Assembly (NCBI GenBank): GCA_025024175.1
Contig: QCXZ01000137.1
Span: 69,812,680-69,876,679 of the forward strand
Reading direction: 5' to 3'
DNA from: Rhyzopertha dominica
Lineage: Eukaryota; Arthropoda; Insecta; Coleoptera; Bostrichidae
Length of the DNA stretch: 64,000 bases
In this document: positions 39,025 to 51,180 of the stretch, piece by piece
Position numbering within the stretch: position 1 is the stretch's first letter
Layout of the letters: each line of letters opens with the position of its first letter
Made by a program: the position numbers and the translations under genes
Notes under the pieces: generated by a model
What the model was told of the DNA's origin: nothing
Databases searched by the model: none
What the model saw: only the letters and a program-made list of their open reading frames with translations

Positions 39025-41273
39025 CCTATTCATGGGCGTATCGAAGGGGGGGCAAGGGGGGCAGCTGCCCCCCCCCCCTGAACCTGGACTGCCAACTCTG
39101 GGCCCTTTCCACCTTCCATACATTTAGCTGATTAATTAAGTACGTATTTACGAAATTATTAATGAAGAAAAATTTATAGATGAGCGTATTTCACAATTTT
39201 CATCCAGAACTCATATTTGACCCATGCAAAGTTCAATAGGTCGCTGTCAAACGGTCTCCAAGGTTATTTTGGCCAGGAGTCATAATACGATTTCTACTTC
39301 TAATATGTTTTCTTATAGGGATTATTCAACTATGCATGATTCTATTATGTGGAATACCCAGAATCGGTCACATATTTGTATTTGGCAGTAATTCCAATCT
39401 TCTTAGTTCCAAATTTCAAAAGTAATTCAGATAAACAAAAAAAAATTCAAATATATTAGTTTTTTCGAGCAAAAATCCATCCGAACTAAGAGTTACGAAA
39501 GTCTATTTAACGTAAGTTTTAGGAATCCAGTAGTATTATAAGCACGAATTAAAACCCAGTGTGCTGTTAAAATGCCAGTATACAAAAGACTTTTAGAAAA
39601 CGGATTAAATATATTTCACTTTATTTAAATGAGGCTCAATTTGGTTAAAATTGTGCTGGGTTAATTTTTGGAAGCGGTTCACTGGCGGACTACTAATAGC
39701 TAAATGAAAAATGGGATAATTAAATAAACCCAAAGGCTCAGTCTAAATAAAAGATGGTAAATTATGTACTGTGTTCATAACAAAGCATGTCTTGCACAAT
39801 TTGATGCAACTATCTAATTCTGATTTTACACAGTACCTACTCATAATGTGTACAAAATAATCGTCGAGCACTGAGATGTAATATACTATCATTTTAGTGA
39901 TGTGTTGCGGTGTTTGGTTATTATATAGCATTTAAATAATCGACCCAACAGCACTATTTTCGATTTATGCCCTGGTCATTATTTTAGCCAAAGAGCAAAA
40001 AGAAGTACTCAAATTTGATCTATTTAAAATATCAGATCCTTTAATCCTAAATTTGCTAATATCCAAGTTTAATGGAGTATTATCGATGTGCTCATATTCA
40101 GTTTCAGATGACGATATTAGGCGCTTTAAGCACATAAACTATGCATTTATGATTAAAGTTAAAAACATAAATTACTTTTATGTCACATAAAAACTGCCGC
40201 AGAAGTAATAATAGAAGTATAACTTACATTGCCATCATAAGATTAATTGAACTTAAAAGGAATACCTACATTTGTAATAATTTATACTGTGCGTTTAATT
40301 TTTTAATCCCTGCAGATTTCGGTACAGTCAAGTAAATTTCGTAAAAAATTTTAACATACGTTTTTGGCGATATTGAGCCATTTTTGCAAATCAATAACAG
40401 CCAGCAAGATGAACATAATACATAAAAGGATTTTTGCAGCTTGAGAACAATAACAAATGATGGTTTTAAAATATGCAGAAATTTGAGTAAAATTAGATGA
40501 GTAAAAATTGTTAGAGATAAAACGACCATCTATTTAATGCTGATTGGTGGAGTTTGGCCAGCAGACGCATAATGCTGAGACTTATAACTTGTATTTTTAA
40601 GTTCAATTAAGATTAGCTAAACCAGCAGCTTAAATCATTACAGTCTTAGGTACTGTTTCATGACCAGGTTGTTTCCTCATTCTCTGTTTTGATAATTTTT
40701 TTATCTATACTAGCTACCTATTCAATCCTAACTTAAATTTCTGAAGCTTCTAATGCGACAAGTTGAAACTGAAAAGCGCATCGGTTAATTAATTATTTGA
40801 TATGTGCAAATTTTAAATCATAAAACGTGGTTCTATTAGTAGATGCTTAAGGAGAAATTTATATTTCTTTGGTAGTTCGTTTGACATTACTATAGATTAT
40901 GTGGATCACGGATATTTATTCTTCCAAATAAAATGTATCTACCCATCTTTTGTTAAACGTGATAGACATGCAATTGAATGCGCTAAATGTCGCCCAACTG
41001 AGATCATCAATAACTGAGTTAGGAATAAACGAGGTTTTGCAGATCAGTATATATAAACATAAAAGCCTTCACAGAAGATGTTTCAAATCACCTTGCAGAA
41101 AATTAACGAAGATTGTTCATGAAATAAATACTTCGTTAATTACTTAGGTACATAATCCGATATAGGCACATTTTTATTTATGTTGAATTATTCAGTAAGG
41201 AAAATTCCTGCTTTGCCCCCCCCCCCCCCCTTAGACCAAAAGCTCGGTACGTATGTACATGAACCTATTCATG
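39025..41273. mobile_element. Possible insertion bounded by a 10-bp direct repeat
   Basis: CCTATTCATG occurs at 39025-39034 and at 41264-41273. Just inside the left copy is GGCGTATCGA followed by a G/C run with GGGGGGCAGCTGCCCC, and near the right copy is a long C run (about 41215-41230). This pattern suggests an inserted element of about 2.2 kb with a target-site duplication. No inverted termini or recognisable protein are visible, so its class is unknown. Confidence 0.35.
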
Positions 41274-42735
41274 AAACATACCTGAAATTTTTAGTCAGTT
41301 ACCTAACATGTAGTGGATTCCGAAAATAATGAATTCTCAAAATTCTGAAAATGCTGTAATTTCAGCACTAACTGTTGAAGATTTTGAATTCTTGCAAGCC
41401 ATGAAATCATGGTCATGCAACTAAGATTTGGGGTTTGTTCGTTTCAAAGTGAATAGCACATAATTCAATTACAAGAAATACACGGTAAATATAATACTAG
41501 TTTAGGTAGCTAATACAATTTTAAACTTTCTGCGACTCAGTTTCATGAATCAAACGTCAGGCAATGCCAGCTGTAGGTTTAGTTCATCTCATATTCACAT
41601 TCGATAATTATACGAGAGAATATCCTTGAAACGAATGTTATGCAACACCAGAACAATAACATCAAGATAAACCTTTGTTCAGCTGATGAAACAAGGTAGA
41701 AAAGGCAGGATGTAGAAGTTGAAATTAATAGTTGCCTATATACTCTACATCGCCAAAAAGGATTAACAAAGCTCACGCCCCTTAGTATGTAGTATGCTAT
41801 AGTAAAAAAAATAATTACATTTATAGCCTGCCGAAAAAAGGTTTTATAGCTTTTAAAGCCAGTGAATACGTTAGCATTTATAATAGTTTACATAGACACT
41901 GAAATTAAGGTTTTAGTCTATCCTATCTTCAGCAATGCGATATAAAATTCTAACATTAATGTACTCCAGGGTTTATATACTGCTCTTGACGGCAAATGGC
42001 AGTATTTGGTTTTTAATAGATCCCATATATATTACTCCCTTTGTTATAGCAAAATATTACGAGAATAAGAATTAAGAATTGTATAATATGTTACCAGTCG
42101 TTACGCCCAATCACAGCAGATCCAATTTTTTGTTAAATAGAGATCTAATATACAGTGTGTTCTATTAGTGTTTGGACGGAATATTATCGATTTATCATAT
42201 TGTAGTTTTTGAAATTCTGCAAGTGCAGGAAGGACTTAGGTCTACAAAATAAAAGTATTTGCATTCATTCCCTTCATGAATGCGTGGGTGGTTCGATATA
42301 TTTTTTAAATAGGACACACCTGGCCTTCTTTTGTAGATAAATGGATGTACTACTGACATAATTTATGTTACTAAAAACGTGTACGAAAATTAATCACATT
42401 TAATGTTAGCAACTCGATTTGTGTAAATTGCACCCTATCTTACGTAATTGAATCAGCAGATTAATTTTTTGACCCTTTCTTTGATAAATTGCCATTTTTT
42501 AAATTTTTATTAATTTAATCCTTTAATAATAGTATGCCATGAAAAACAGTGAAAAGCGGTTCGTCAGTATCGAATTGTCATCGTTCATTTACTGTTGAAT
42601 ATCAGTTGTTTTATTTAGTTTATAATAAATACCTAGTCATTCTCAGAATGAACTTTTTGATATGATTTTAATTCTGGCAAAGTGTAATAAAAACTTCATT
42701 TTATATAGTGGTATGTACACATAACTTGTCAAAAA
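41274..42735. other. Cad96Ca intron, AT-rich, nothing recognised
   Basis: No feature recognised apart from a TATACAGTGTGTTC-like string near 42151, which resembles a Tc1/mariner terminus but has no partner that I can find downstream of the adjacent transposase relic. Confidence 0.35.
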
Positions 42736-42739
42736 ATGC

Positions 42740-43320
42740 TCTAACCGAAGATAACGAATTTAACATTATGGCTGCTGTAGCAGAAGAATCTTGTACAAGT
42801 AGTAGAGGCAATTAAGCAGAAAGTAAAAGGTTTCTCGCACCACAGTGTAACGAACTTTAACCCATTGCATCCATTTCACGTTCAAGTGCATCAAGAGTTG
42901 GACCAGCCAGACTTTCAAAGCAGAATTAAATGCACCGTTATATTAGAAAAGAGTATAACGAAAATGAATTTTTTTTTAAATAACGAACTTTTTTCGGACG
43001 AAACCATTCTACAGAAATGTATTTGTGAACAGCTTCAATTATCACTACTACTAGATATAATTGCCATTCTTTTTGGAAGGTACTTTTTATAAAATGAGCT
43101 GTTTGGGTTACTTGAAAATGTTCCTCTAGCTTACTTAAAAGGGCATGTACTTTCAATATGACAGCTCCTGCTCACTACGTACAAGCAGTGGTTTATCTAT
43201 AGATTTCTAAAAAAGTGGATAGGACAAGCAGGGTCAATTGCTTACCCAGCAAAGTCGCCTGATCTGCCACCCATTGACTTTTTATTGATATATCTCAAAA
43301 ATTAAACAAAATTGTGTAGG
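42740..43320 (+). pseudogene. Tc1/mariner-superfamily transposase, degraded
   Basis: The + strand frames contain MHPFHVQVHQELDQPDFQSR (linker region; frame 42865-43092), FSDET (first catalytic region), then after shifts NMTAPAHYVQAVVYL (second acidic region with the Asp of the DGAPAH motif no longer present) and GQAGSIAYPAKSPDLPPIDF followed by LLIYLKN (third catalytic Asp block). The central part is shortened. Same broad family as the relics at 4460, 34430 and 55200. Confidence 0.75.
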
Positions 43321-44722
43321 TGTATGAAAAATAGAATTATTAAGGTTGGAAGGTTCATTTCAAAGGAGAGTTCAAGTCTGTTTCCAGTATCTGTTGTAAC
43401 CCCTATTTAACTTGATTACTTTTTCTTTGTCATTTTCACAGTGTTGTGTTATTTGGTTTGTTATTTGTTATGTTTCTTTCACTTTTGAAATAACCGCCAG
43501 CTTTATCGTTTAGAACTCTTTGTAGTTTATTATTATATTTTTTTATTGTTAACTAGCAAACATATAGCAAGGAGTAATAATTCCTTATTAAATCAATTAC
43601 CAATATTCAAAAATAAAATGTACTGCGTAATGAGTACACAATTTTAAGCTTTGCGTTACTTGTTGAATTCTTGTTGCTTTTTAAGATAGATGATGATAAA
43701 ATATTCAAAGGACCATGGCTTATGATAGGTATTATCAAGTATGNTTTGTGGATAATTTTAGTAGCATCATCAGGAAAATTCCTTTTAGACTACTAGTCAT
43801 AATGAATAAAATTAAGGTAAAAATAAAGTACTACAAAAATATGCTAGTTTCTTAAAAACCACTAAAGATAGATACATACATTTGTATATTATACGAAAAG
43901 GAATTGATTTTTGCATTTAACTATGGCGAANGAAAATTATTGAGCTATTAAAAAAATTGACCANNATCGAATATAATCAATTTTTCTTAACCGTTTTTAG
44001 TAGCACTAACTATGTAAATAGTATCTACAAACGCAGACCATTTCATTAGCAACACTCCCGAAAAAACGCGCATTTCTGTAGCTGTAATAGTTTTTTGATA
44101 TATAATTTTGTTTCTAAATGTCAAAATTTTTGAAAAAGTTAGACACTCACAACTGTGTGTTTTAGACCCATTGTGTCCTACATAAAGTCGCATTATAATT
44201 GAAAGAGGAATCCAAATATGCAATAATATTATAGAATGCACTATTAAAAAGTAAGAATATATTGAATTACTCCATATATACATGAGGTGAATGAATGCAA
44301 ATATTTTTATTTCGTAGACCTAAGTATCCTCTATCTCCTTGGACCTGCATAATTTCGAAAACTACAATAACAGAACCATAATCCTAATAGGTCGTTCTGT
44401 ATATGGTCAATTATTCGACAACCCTCGTAATTTAAAATTGTTTTACACATAAAACTTGCTTTGATCATTTTGCAATGACGAACAGGTTAAAACTAGCTTA
44501 TAATGCATTCATTTGGACAAACAAAATGTACAAAAATGCGAAGGAATCTGTATAAATATACAAGACAGTAGGTAGGTACTCAAAAATATTTGTAACCAAA
44601 ATATTGTTCAAAAGCAAGTACTGTGCTGAAGCACAAGTTATTTCATGCTAAATCGAATATCTTGCTACAAATATTAGCGTTTCTTTTTTAATTCTACGCT
44701 AAAACTGAAACATAATTTTCAG
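43321..44722. other. End of Cad96Ca intron 32606-44722
   Basis: AT-rich sequence with several single N bases (43744, 43931, and two near 43964) and no recognised element. The acceptor ...CATAATTTTCAG at 44711-44722 closes the intron. Confidence 0.5.
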
Positions 44723-44995
44723 GGTGGCCAAAATATTCACCTCTATGTCACCGTGTCAGATGGCGAATTCAAGGCCAAGACGGAAGTTAATGTCAATGTG
44801 CTCAACGGTACCAAGAGATACCAAGGAAATGTGCCACATCCACCGGGAATATTCAATTTCCCTTCCTACAACAAGATGCCGCCGCCATCCATGGCAAATA
44901 ACCCGCCGCCCTCTATTGCCAACAATCCACCACCTATTCCTGGAAGACAGCATCAGCAGAAAACTTATCCAGAAGCAATGTCTGAACCACCACAG
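44723..44995 (+). CDS. Cad96Ca: Cad96Ca, end of cadherin repeat and proline-rich stalk exon
   Basis: 91 codons in phase 0, between ...TTTTCAG and GTAAGC. Residues 1-27 read GGQNIHLYVTVSDGEFKAKT and EVNVNVL. This completes the cadherin repeat begun in the previous exon: the YVTVSDG strand is the typical last part of a cadherin fold. The remainder is a flexible extracellular stalk rich in Pro and Asn (NKMPPPSMANNPPPSIANNP), then a Gln/His patch and EAMSEPPQ at the junction. Phase 0 on both sides fits the neighbouring exons exactly. The stalk is low complexity and would be expected to vary between species. Confidence 0.88.
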
Positions 44996-45720
44996 GTAAG
45001 CAACGTAAACTCAATTTCAAAAATCTTGAAAACATAGTATGACTCTTCGCTTGGTATGTTTTTGCATAGTTTTCATAGTCAAAGTAGTTAACTTTCAATA
45101 CTTTAACTGATATTACCTAAAAGTATAACTAGAACGACAGATCAAGAAGTATAATTTTCTGGTATTTGTTCTAAAAAGAACCTTGATATGAAATCATTCA
45201 AGACCACCTTATTTTTATGTCTTCCAGCTCCGCACTCACTTCTAAAATTAATATTTTCAAACCTGCAATTTTTATTTCCTATCTCTAATTAAAAAAAATA
45301 GTAGTCAATAATTGTAAACGTAGTATATGAAAATCCTTTACCACAATAGTTTAGTAAAACTAAATACCCATTTTGGTAGCTAAGACGTCATCTTCAGTAG
45401 ATGTAATTCATTTTACTTCTAAACAATTTCATATGGCGTTTAAACAGAATAAAACTCAAACCATACTCAGCTCGTATTGAATAAAAATAAAGTACCAAAC
45501 AGACTCCGCTTTAATTAGTAAAATTCATATACCCTGATTAAGGTAAGTTCGGTTTCCAGAAGAAATTATATAGCAAAAAGTTGCAGAAAAAACTGTTGCT
45601 GTGGAAATCTCCTTGGACCTCTATTTTTATGAGCGTGTTGAACCATTGTTAAGATGACCTAATAACTGCATTTGCAACTGATAGTTCTATCCTGAATGCA
45701 ACGTCTTTATCGTTTTATAG
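44996..45720. other. Cad96Ca intron, 725 bp
   Basis: Short AT-rich intron with GT start and ...CGTTTTATAG end. No other feature is seen. It is the only short intron among those visible. Confidence 0.85.
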
Positions 45721-46017
45721 GTGAGGACGTATCCCGAACAGAAAAAAACCCATCTTCTACCGATACGGCCAGATCCCAAGAAGGATGACGATAAATCCAC
45801 GGAGTCCCCAGACGAAAACGAAGATAACAGCAAGAGACCTGCTTTGGAAAGCAACTTGATTCCTGATGATCAACCAGTAAAGTCGGTTTCTGATCTGACT
45901 GTAACCGTTGTTCCCATTGTTTCCGTCTGTGCTATATTTCTTATGGTTGGGATCATAGCTTTGGTGTTTAGGAAGAAGATCTGTTTGGGAAGGACGAAAA
46001 ACAACAAGGACGATATG
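45721..46017 (+). CDS. Cad96Ca: Cad96Ca, juxtamembrane and transmembrane exon
   Basis: 99 codons in phase 0, ending before GTAAGG. Residues 1-58 form a charged extracellular linker (Lys/Asp/Glu-rich around DDDKSTESPDENEDN). Residues about 61-83 are a single hydrophobic helix (VTVVPIVSVCAIFLMVGIIA plus LVF). It is followed at once by the basic stop-transfer RKK, placing the C-terminus in the cytoplasm. The last residues (RTKNNKDDM) begin the cytoplasmic juxtamembrane part. This gives the type I topology expected of a receptor tyrosine kinase. Open frame continues a few codons past the donor to a stop, so exon skipping or retention would truncate the receptor just after the membrane. Confidence 0.88.
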
Positions 46018-47685
46018 GTAAGGAAATCTTGTTATAGAAATGAACGCATGCGTCTTTGAAATAAATTAGAAAACTCACACTCGGATGATGCCTTGATGTT
46101 GTCAAAAGAACTAAATCATCAATATCTTGTTCTCATTGTCGTTTTGATAACAACTGCAACAAAATCTTCCGCAGCCTGCTTCTGTACTAACTTGGGTTTA
46201 TTTATTCTCCTACGTCATGATAATATGGGCCCGCGATCTTATGGGCAGTCATCAGTAGACTTTCTTTTGGTTGTCTCATTTTTTGTGAGTAGTACGAAGG
46301 TTCTCATAAACTGATATATACCTCTTTGAAAATAATGTTTTCTCATAACACTCATTGAGATATTTTTGAAAGTTTGATTTGTACATTCACTTTTCTCACG
46401 TGAGAGCGCTGGCGACAACGTTTCAAAATTGTAAACTAAGGAAATAAGTTACTGTCAGTCTAAGCCAATGTGCCAAACTTATTACCTTCAAAATCNATTC
46501 GTTGAAATCAAATTTTTATGTTATTGAATTTTATTCCGAATATAAAACTTTTTAATGAAGTAATCTGTAAAACTGTTAAGGGTAATTTGTCGAATCACAT
46601 CAAGTTCTGTTTTAAAAGACATAGAGTCCCTACCTACTTAAAAATAAAAAAAAAACAAATTACATTATGCAGCATCTCGCCATATTTTCGTTCAAAAAAC
46701 TGTAACCTTAAAATCTGTTCTAAAGTTGTGGGTATTCTGATCTTAAAACATTTCTAGATGTCTTAAGTCTCCCACCACTCTCAACTAAGCGGTTAAAATC
46801 CAAAAAAGATCGATGAAACCTTGTTTAAACCTAATTATTGTACAAATTTTCTATGATTGGACCATAATAATTGTTTTTGTTAGAAAAAAATTCATCAAAG
46901 TCAAAAAACTTTTTTAAATAAATTTCGATGTAACCTATAGGTGGAACAGAAGGAAACACATTCCTAGCATCAAAACAAACATAATCATTAAGAATTTGAA
47001 ACCACTAAGGTGTAGAACGCTTTTAATAAAAAAAGAATGCTCTAAACCTCATACGAAGTGGCAAACAGCTAATTGGTAATAATAACGTGTGAAACTGCTG
47101 GTCTAATTTATGGAAAAACAGAGAAAAAGTTTGTTATAAACGAATCACGCAAAGAAAGCACCAATTCAAGAGAAACTAATCAAATTCAGCTTTTGAACGA
47201 AAAATTCTCCTTCCACTGCAAAGTTACAAATCATCCCTGAAACGTGATACCAAGCGCCGCGAGAAGCAAAAGAATATTTTGTTTCACAATTCCGGTTTGC
47301 GCGGTGCAGATGTTAATGACTTTTTACAATTAAGATTTATGTGAGAGCGCACTGGCATAATGTGGCCAGATTGAGTAAATGCGACCAACCGCGTGAATCA
47401 AGATGCATTATTCATAATGACTTAATTAGTGCATTCCTTACAGCGCAAGGAGTCTTCCGGCGGAATTATCTTGCAGGAGGACCCAGGGCTAGCCATGACA
47501 CACTGGAGAGGTCCAAGGGCGTTTAGCAATAGATATGAACCTTGGGATAGGGAGACATCGCACATACAGGTATTATACAATATTTACGTGGTTCGTTAAA
47601 AATCACTTTAATATTAATATATATTGCACACAAAAAAGGGCAGTGCCATAATTACCCGGTCTGATTGTGATAAAGTAAAAATAAA
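46018..47685. other. Cad96Ca intron 46018-57090, first part
   Basis: The 11.1-kb intron starts with GTAAGG. This portion is AT-rich and shows no recognisable element. A small exon hidden in the intron cannot be excluded, though the flanking phases match without one. Confidence 0.4.
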
Positions 47686-47689
47686 ATAT

Positions 47690-48560
47690 GTTTTTTTACC
47701 ATTTGTCAATATAATCTCCATTAATTTCAATACATAGTATATTTATTACAACCCACTTCCTTTAAAAATATTCTTTAGGTTTGCTCTCATAATGGGCCAA
47801 TACTAGCGCTTTCTCTTCATTTTCATAATAAAAACGCGACTCCAAAGGTTTTCCTTCTAATATCCAAATAGGTAATAGTTACAGGGGACTATGGCTCAAT
47901 TTTAAGGGAGATCATTATTTGATGAAAGCCATAGCGGCTTGTTGTGACAGCCACAGTATGAAATGACGTGTTCTCATCCAGCAAACGCATGTCTCTCGTT
48001 AATTGTCTTAAAATTTCTGTAACTTAGCTACACAATATGCACTATTCACTGAAGTTTTATTTCTCTAAAGATCATCACAAGAATCTTCTCTCAATCCCAA
48101 AAAGATCGTAGCCATAAACTTTTTAGTTGATTGGTAAGCTCTGAATTTTCTTAGAGGTGCTTCTCTTTTACGCCTTCACTGCATCGATTTTGATAGAGGA
48201 TCTTAGCATAGGATCATACTTTCATCTCATGTTAAACTGGTCTCTAACATAACCTTTGAATCTGGTCCATAAGGGTCGAAAGAAGATCGTGCATATTCAA
48301 TACGACGCTGGTGCTGGACAGTCGAATGCTATTTGGGATCTCATTTTGCGTTCACTTTTTGCATTCTCAAATAATCATGTTCTGCGAACAATTGTATCAC
48401 AAAACTTTTACATTTCTGATACGTGTTTCACATTTAAACCCCGCTCACTTAACATTAACTCTTCTACAAGAGCAATATGTTTTGTGTTATCCTCAGTACT
48501 CTCCTACATCATAAAAAAGCGCTCTGCCCATCCTTCGTTGATCATCTGAGAATTAAGTCC
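47690..48560 (-). pseudogene. mariner transposase relic, strongly decayed
   Basis: Minus-strand fragments in shifting frames follow the order of a mariner transposase: VEELMLSERGLNVKHVSEM (helix-turn-helix region), KYDPMLRSSIKIDAVKA (after the first catalytic motif), a TSVNSAYCVAKLQKF piece, then ENTSFHTVAVTTSRYGFHQ at the position of HDNAPAHTA (the Asp-Asn-Ala core is lost) and a C-terminal CIEINGDYIDK near 47730. No terminal repeats were identified. The call depends on motif order rather than on any single strong motif. Confidence 0.5.
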
Positions 48561-49351
48561 TTTTGTGAAAAATTTTGTTGCAGCTCAATTTTCGATTTGC
48601 GCCACTTGAAAGACATTTGATAGGTTAGACAGCCTTCAAAATATTCTCAATTGAAAACTACATGCCGTATAACATTAATTGCCCACCAAAGCTCATTAAA
48701 GCTTTTGTTTCTATAAAAAGCTTAATATTCTGCCTTATGAAAAATTTAGATCTGTATCAGGCCAGGATTTTTTTGCACTTACCTCGTATTTATCAACCTA
48801 CACTAATATATATGGTGATGGAAAAGTTTGCCACAAATTAGTAACTTCCTTATTTAATGTTATGTAAAAATGTCATCGAACACGTCAGTTTGGTTTCTTT
48901 GAATGTCTTCTAAGACGTGCAACATATTATTGGTTTTCTACTAACGAAGTCTTCATCAACTCTTTTTTTGTTTTATCTACTTATAGCAGATCTTTTAATA
49001 GTCTAAATAATAATATAAAAAAATTCTACCTTCTGTAACAATTTTACTGAAGCAATAATAAAAATATTTCACAAAATTAAAATGTACGTTTTTTGAATTT
49101 TTGTAATTTAGTTTTACAAACATTTGACGAAAATATTGTGTCCTCCATTTGGCACTGACCGAGACAATTCTTTGCCCTTATTCTCGCAACAATCGGGAAA
49201 AAGCGGGAGTTATATCCATTAACAAGGAAATACTTCGTTAAGATATCGACATATTTCTACACCATAGTTGGGGCGGGACGCATCTTACTCTTGTTGATGA
49301 GATACATTACAATTTTTATGATTAGGAAAAATGACAGGCAACGATGCCACT

Positions 49352-50646
49352 AATTGGGTATTATCACTTTTTTTGAAAATTACGTAAAATGAATCTTGAA
49401 GTGCATATGTATCATACGCCATGTTAAAAAAAACAAAAAAATATTTGTTGGTAGAGAATTTCAGGTCTGAAATTCGAATCTTAGGAGTCACCGCCAAAAC
49501 GCTTCTATCCAAGTTTATTCAACTCGTGACGTCAAGTGTCATGTAAACATTACCGAGGAGCGTGCTGTTTAATGGTGTAGTATCATTCTTGTATTGGAAA
49601 AGCTTTTGTGTGGTGTTTATTGAAAGGACGGTGTAAGAGGTCGCACCAAAAAGTGATTTGTGTAGTTTTACAAACATCTATTTATGTATGGAAAACAAAA
49701 CAAGTGTTGTATTGTACATGGTTATAAAAGTACTTCAGTCAGCACAGCTAAAAAAAAAATTTGCAGCCGTTCCTCGAGATTATCAACATATTAGTAAGTT
49801 GTTTAAGGCCCCTAGACATGATATGCCGAAATCGCAAAATTTGTTTTTCTGTTGTGAAGATCATCTTAATTCTTACTGTAAGTTTTATTATTCTTTTTGG
49901 GGTTATAAGTGTTTACCATTCAGTTTCCATTTTCTTGTAGCTTGAAGGGGATATGAAAAATTATATGCGTTTAAAGTTGATAGAGGGAAATGTTATAATA
50001 AAGAACGACGTTGTTCCCCATATATTCGACTGACCGGAAACGAGTCGCAAGAGCTTCGAAAATAAATGGCAATTTATATTTATTCTGACCTCTAAAATAA
50101 ATGTCAAGTTTAGAGTACATTTTTGATTCTTATATTTTTAAGTTTACAAATAGTATGTTTCCAACAACTCACTTTTGATCAAATTATTAATGCTACGTTA
50201 ATTTGATAGAAAGTTCACTTATGCTGTTGCTTTTACGTTCCTCATCTCCGCCGCGTTGAACCGCTCGTCGCTGTACACAAATTCCATAACAGTGAACGTG
50301 CCTTCAGAAGTCATAACTCATAAGTAATTCACTTTTTCTTGGCGTATTTTAATTCGCTTGTCACAAAATGAACGCAAACAACAAACTGATAAATTGACGG
50401 GCTGAGGCTGACGCGTGACGCGCTGACCCCAGATGTAAACAAGCGGCCATTTACAAGACACCTCACGTCACGGCTAATATGTTCGCGTTTTGGCGGTCCC
50501 TTTAAATATTCACATTTTTAATATTAAAAATGCACCTTACGATCTATTTTTTCGAATTTATAAGCTGTCACAGCTCTTTTGTGGATTAGATGCTACCTGT
50601 TAATATGCAATTTAATAAAATATAAATACATGGCAAATACCCAATT
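49352..50646 (+). mobile_element. THAP-bearing repeat element, copy 2 (1295 bp)
   Basis: Second copy of the unit at 27744-29024, in the same orientation. It ends in AATTGGGTAT (49352-49361) and ATACCCAATT (50637-50646), a perfect 10-bp inverted repeat. Differences from copy 1 are scattered substitutions and a few short insertions, one near 50260-50290. It lies within the 11-kb Cad96Ca intron in sense orientation. Copy 1 lies upstream of the first exon seen. Confidence 0.82.
49651..50090 (+). pseudogene. THAP-like domain fragment, copy 2
   Basis: Segments AVPRDYQHISKLFKAPRHDM, PKSQNLFFCCEDHLNSYC and a later KNDVVPHIFD followed by a basic tail show the C-E-x-H signature (FFCCEDH) and the C-terminal VPHIF motif of a THAP finger. 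The N-terminal Cys pair is read in another frame (KQNKCCIVHG type). Frameshifts differ from those in copy 1. Comparing the two helps reconstruct which positions were ancestral Cys/His. Confidence 0.65.
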
Positions 50647-50694
50647 CTAAACGTAGGAAATCTAAATAACGCAGCAGTCAGGTTTCAAATAAGG

Positions 50695-51180
50695 CTACAG
50701 AAGGCGCCGCCCTATAATTCTTACCCACGCATTTAATCTACCCTGGCGTTAGCTGCAGCACATTCTGGTGCCCAGTGGGAATTTTGTTAGACCAATATCT
50801 GCAATTGTAGCGCTGTTCTAATTTATTCAGCTAAAACGTAGTTTCATCAGTAAATACAATGTTTGGTGACATCGTACATCTTCACTCTTTATTTCCATTT
50901 TGTACTGATGATACTCATCCTTTTTCCTAACTAAGTTGATTTAGAGCTAGTTGATAAATGCAAACAGGGTGATTTCCCTCAGCTTCAAGCGACACATTTA
51001 ATTTGACCTACTTCATCTAGGTATTTGAGGTCGATTCTTTCGCGGTAGATATTTAATTCTTTCGGATTCTTCTGATTTGGCGATCAGTTTACTTACTGTA
51101 GATTTTGACCTAGATGGGTGTCTTTTATTGAATGGTTCATATGTTTCTGCATGCAACCACAACCTATCGTCAAATCCAAA
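50695..51180 (-). pseudogene. Transposase relic (Tc1/mariner superfamily), central part
   Basis: Minus-strand reading gives NIVFTDETTF (first catalytic Asp block), then LNKLEQRYNCRYWSNKIPTG and HQNVLQL, which matches the RHNCRYWSDENPH-type block that follows in this transposase group. Only the central third is recognisable, with a stop inside the first block. The same block is seen, more decayed, in the relic at 55200-55860. Confidence 0.65.
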
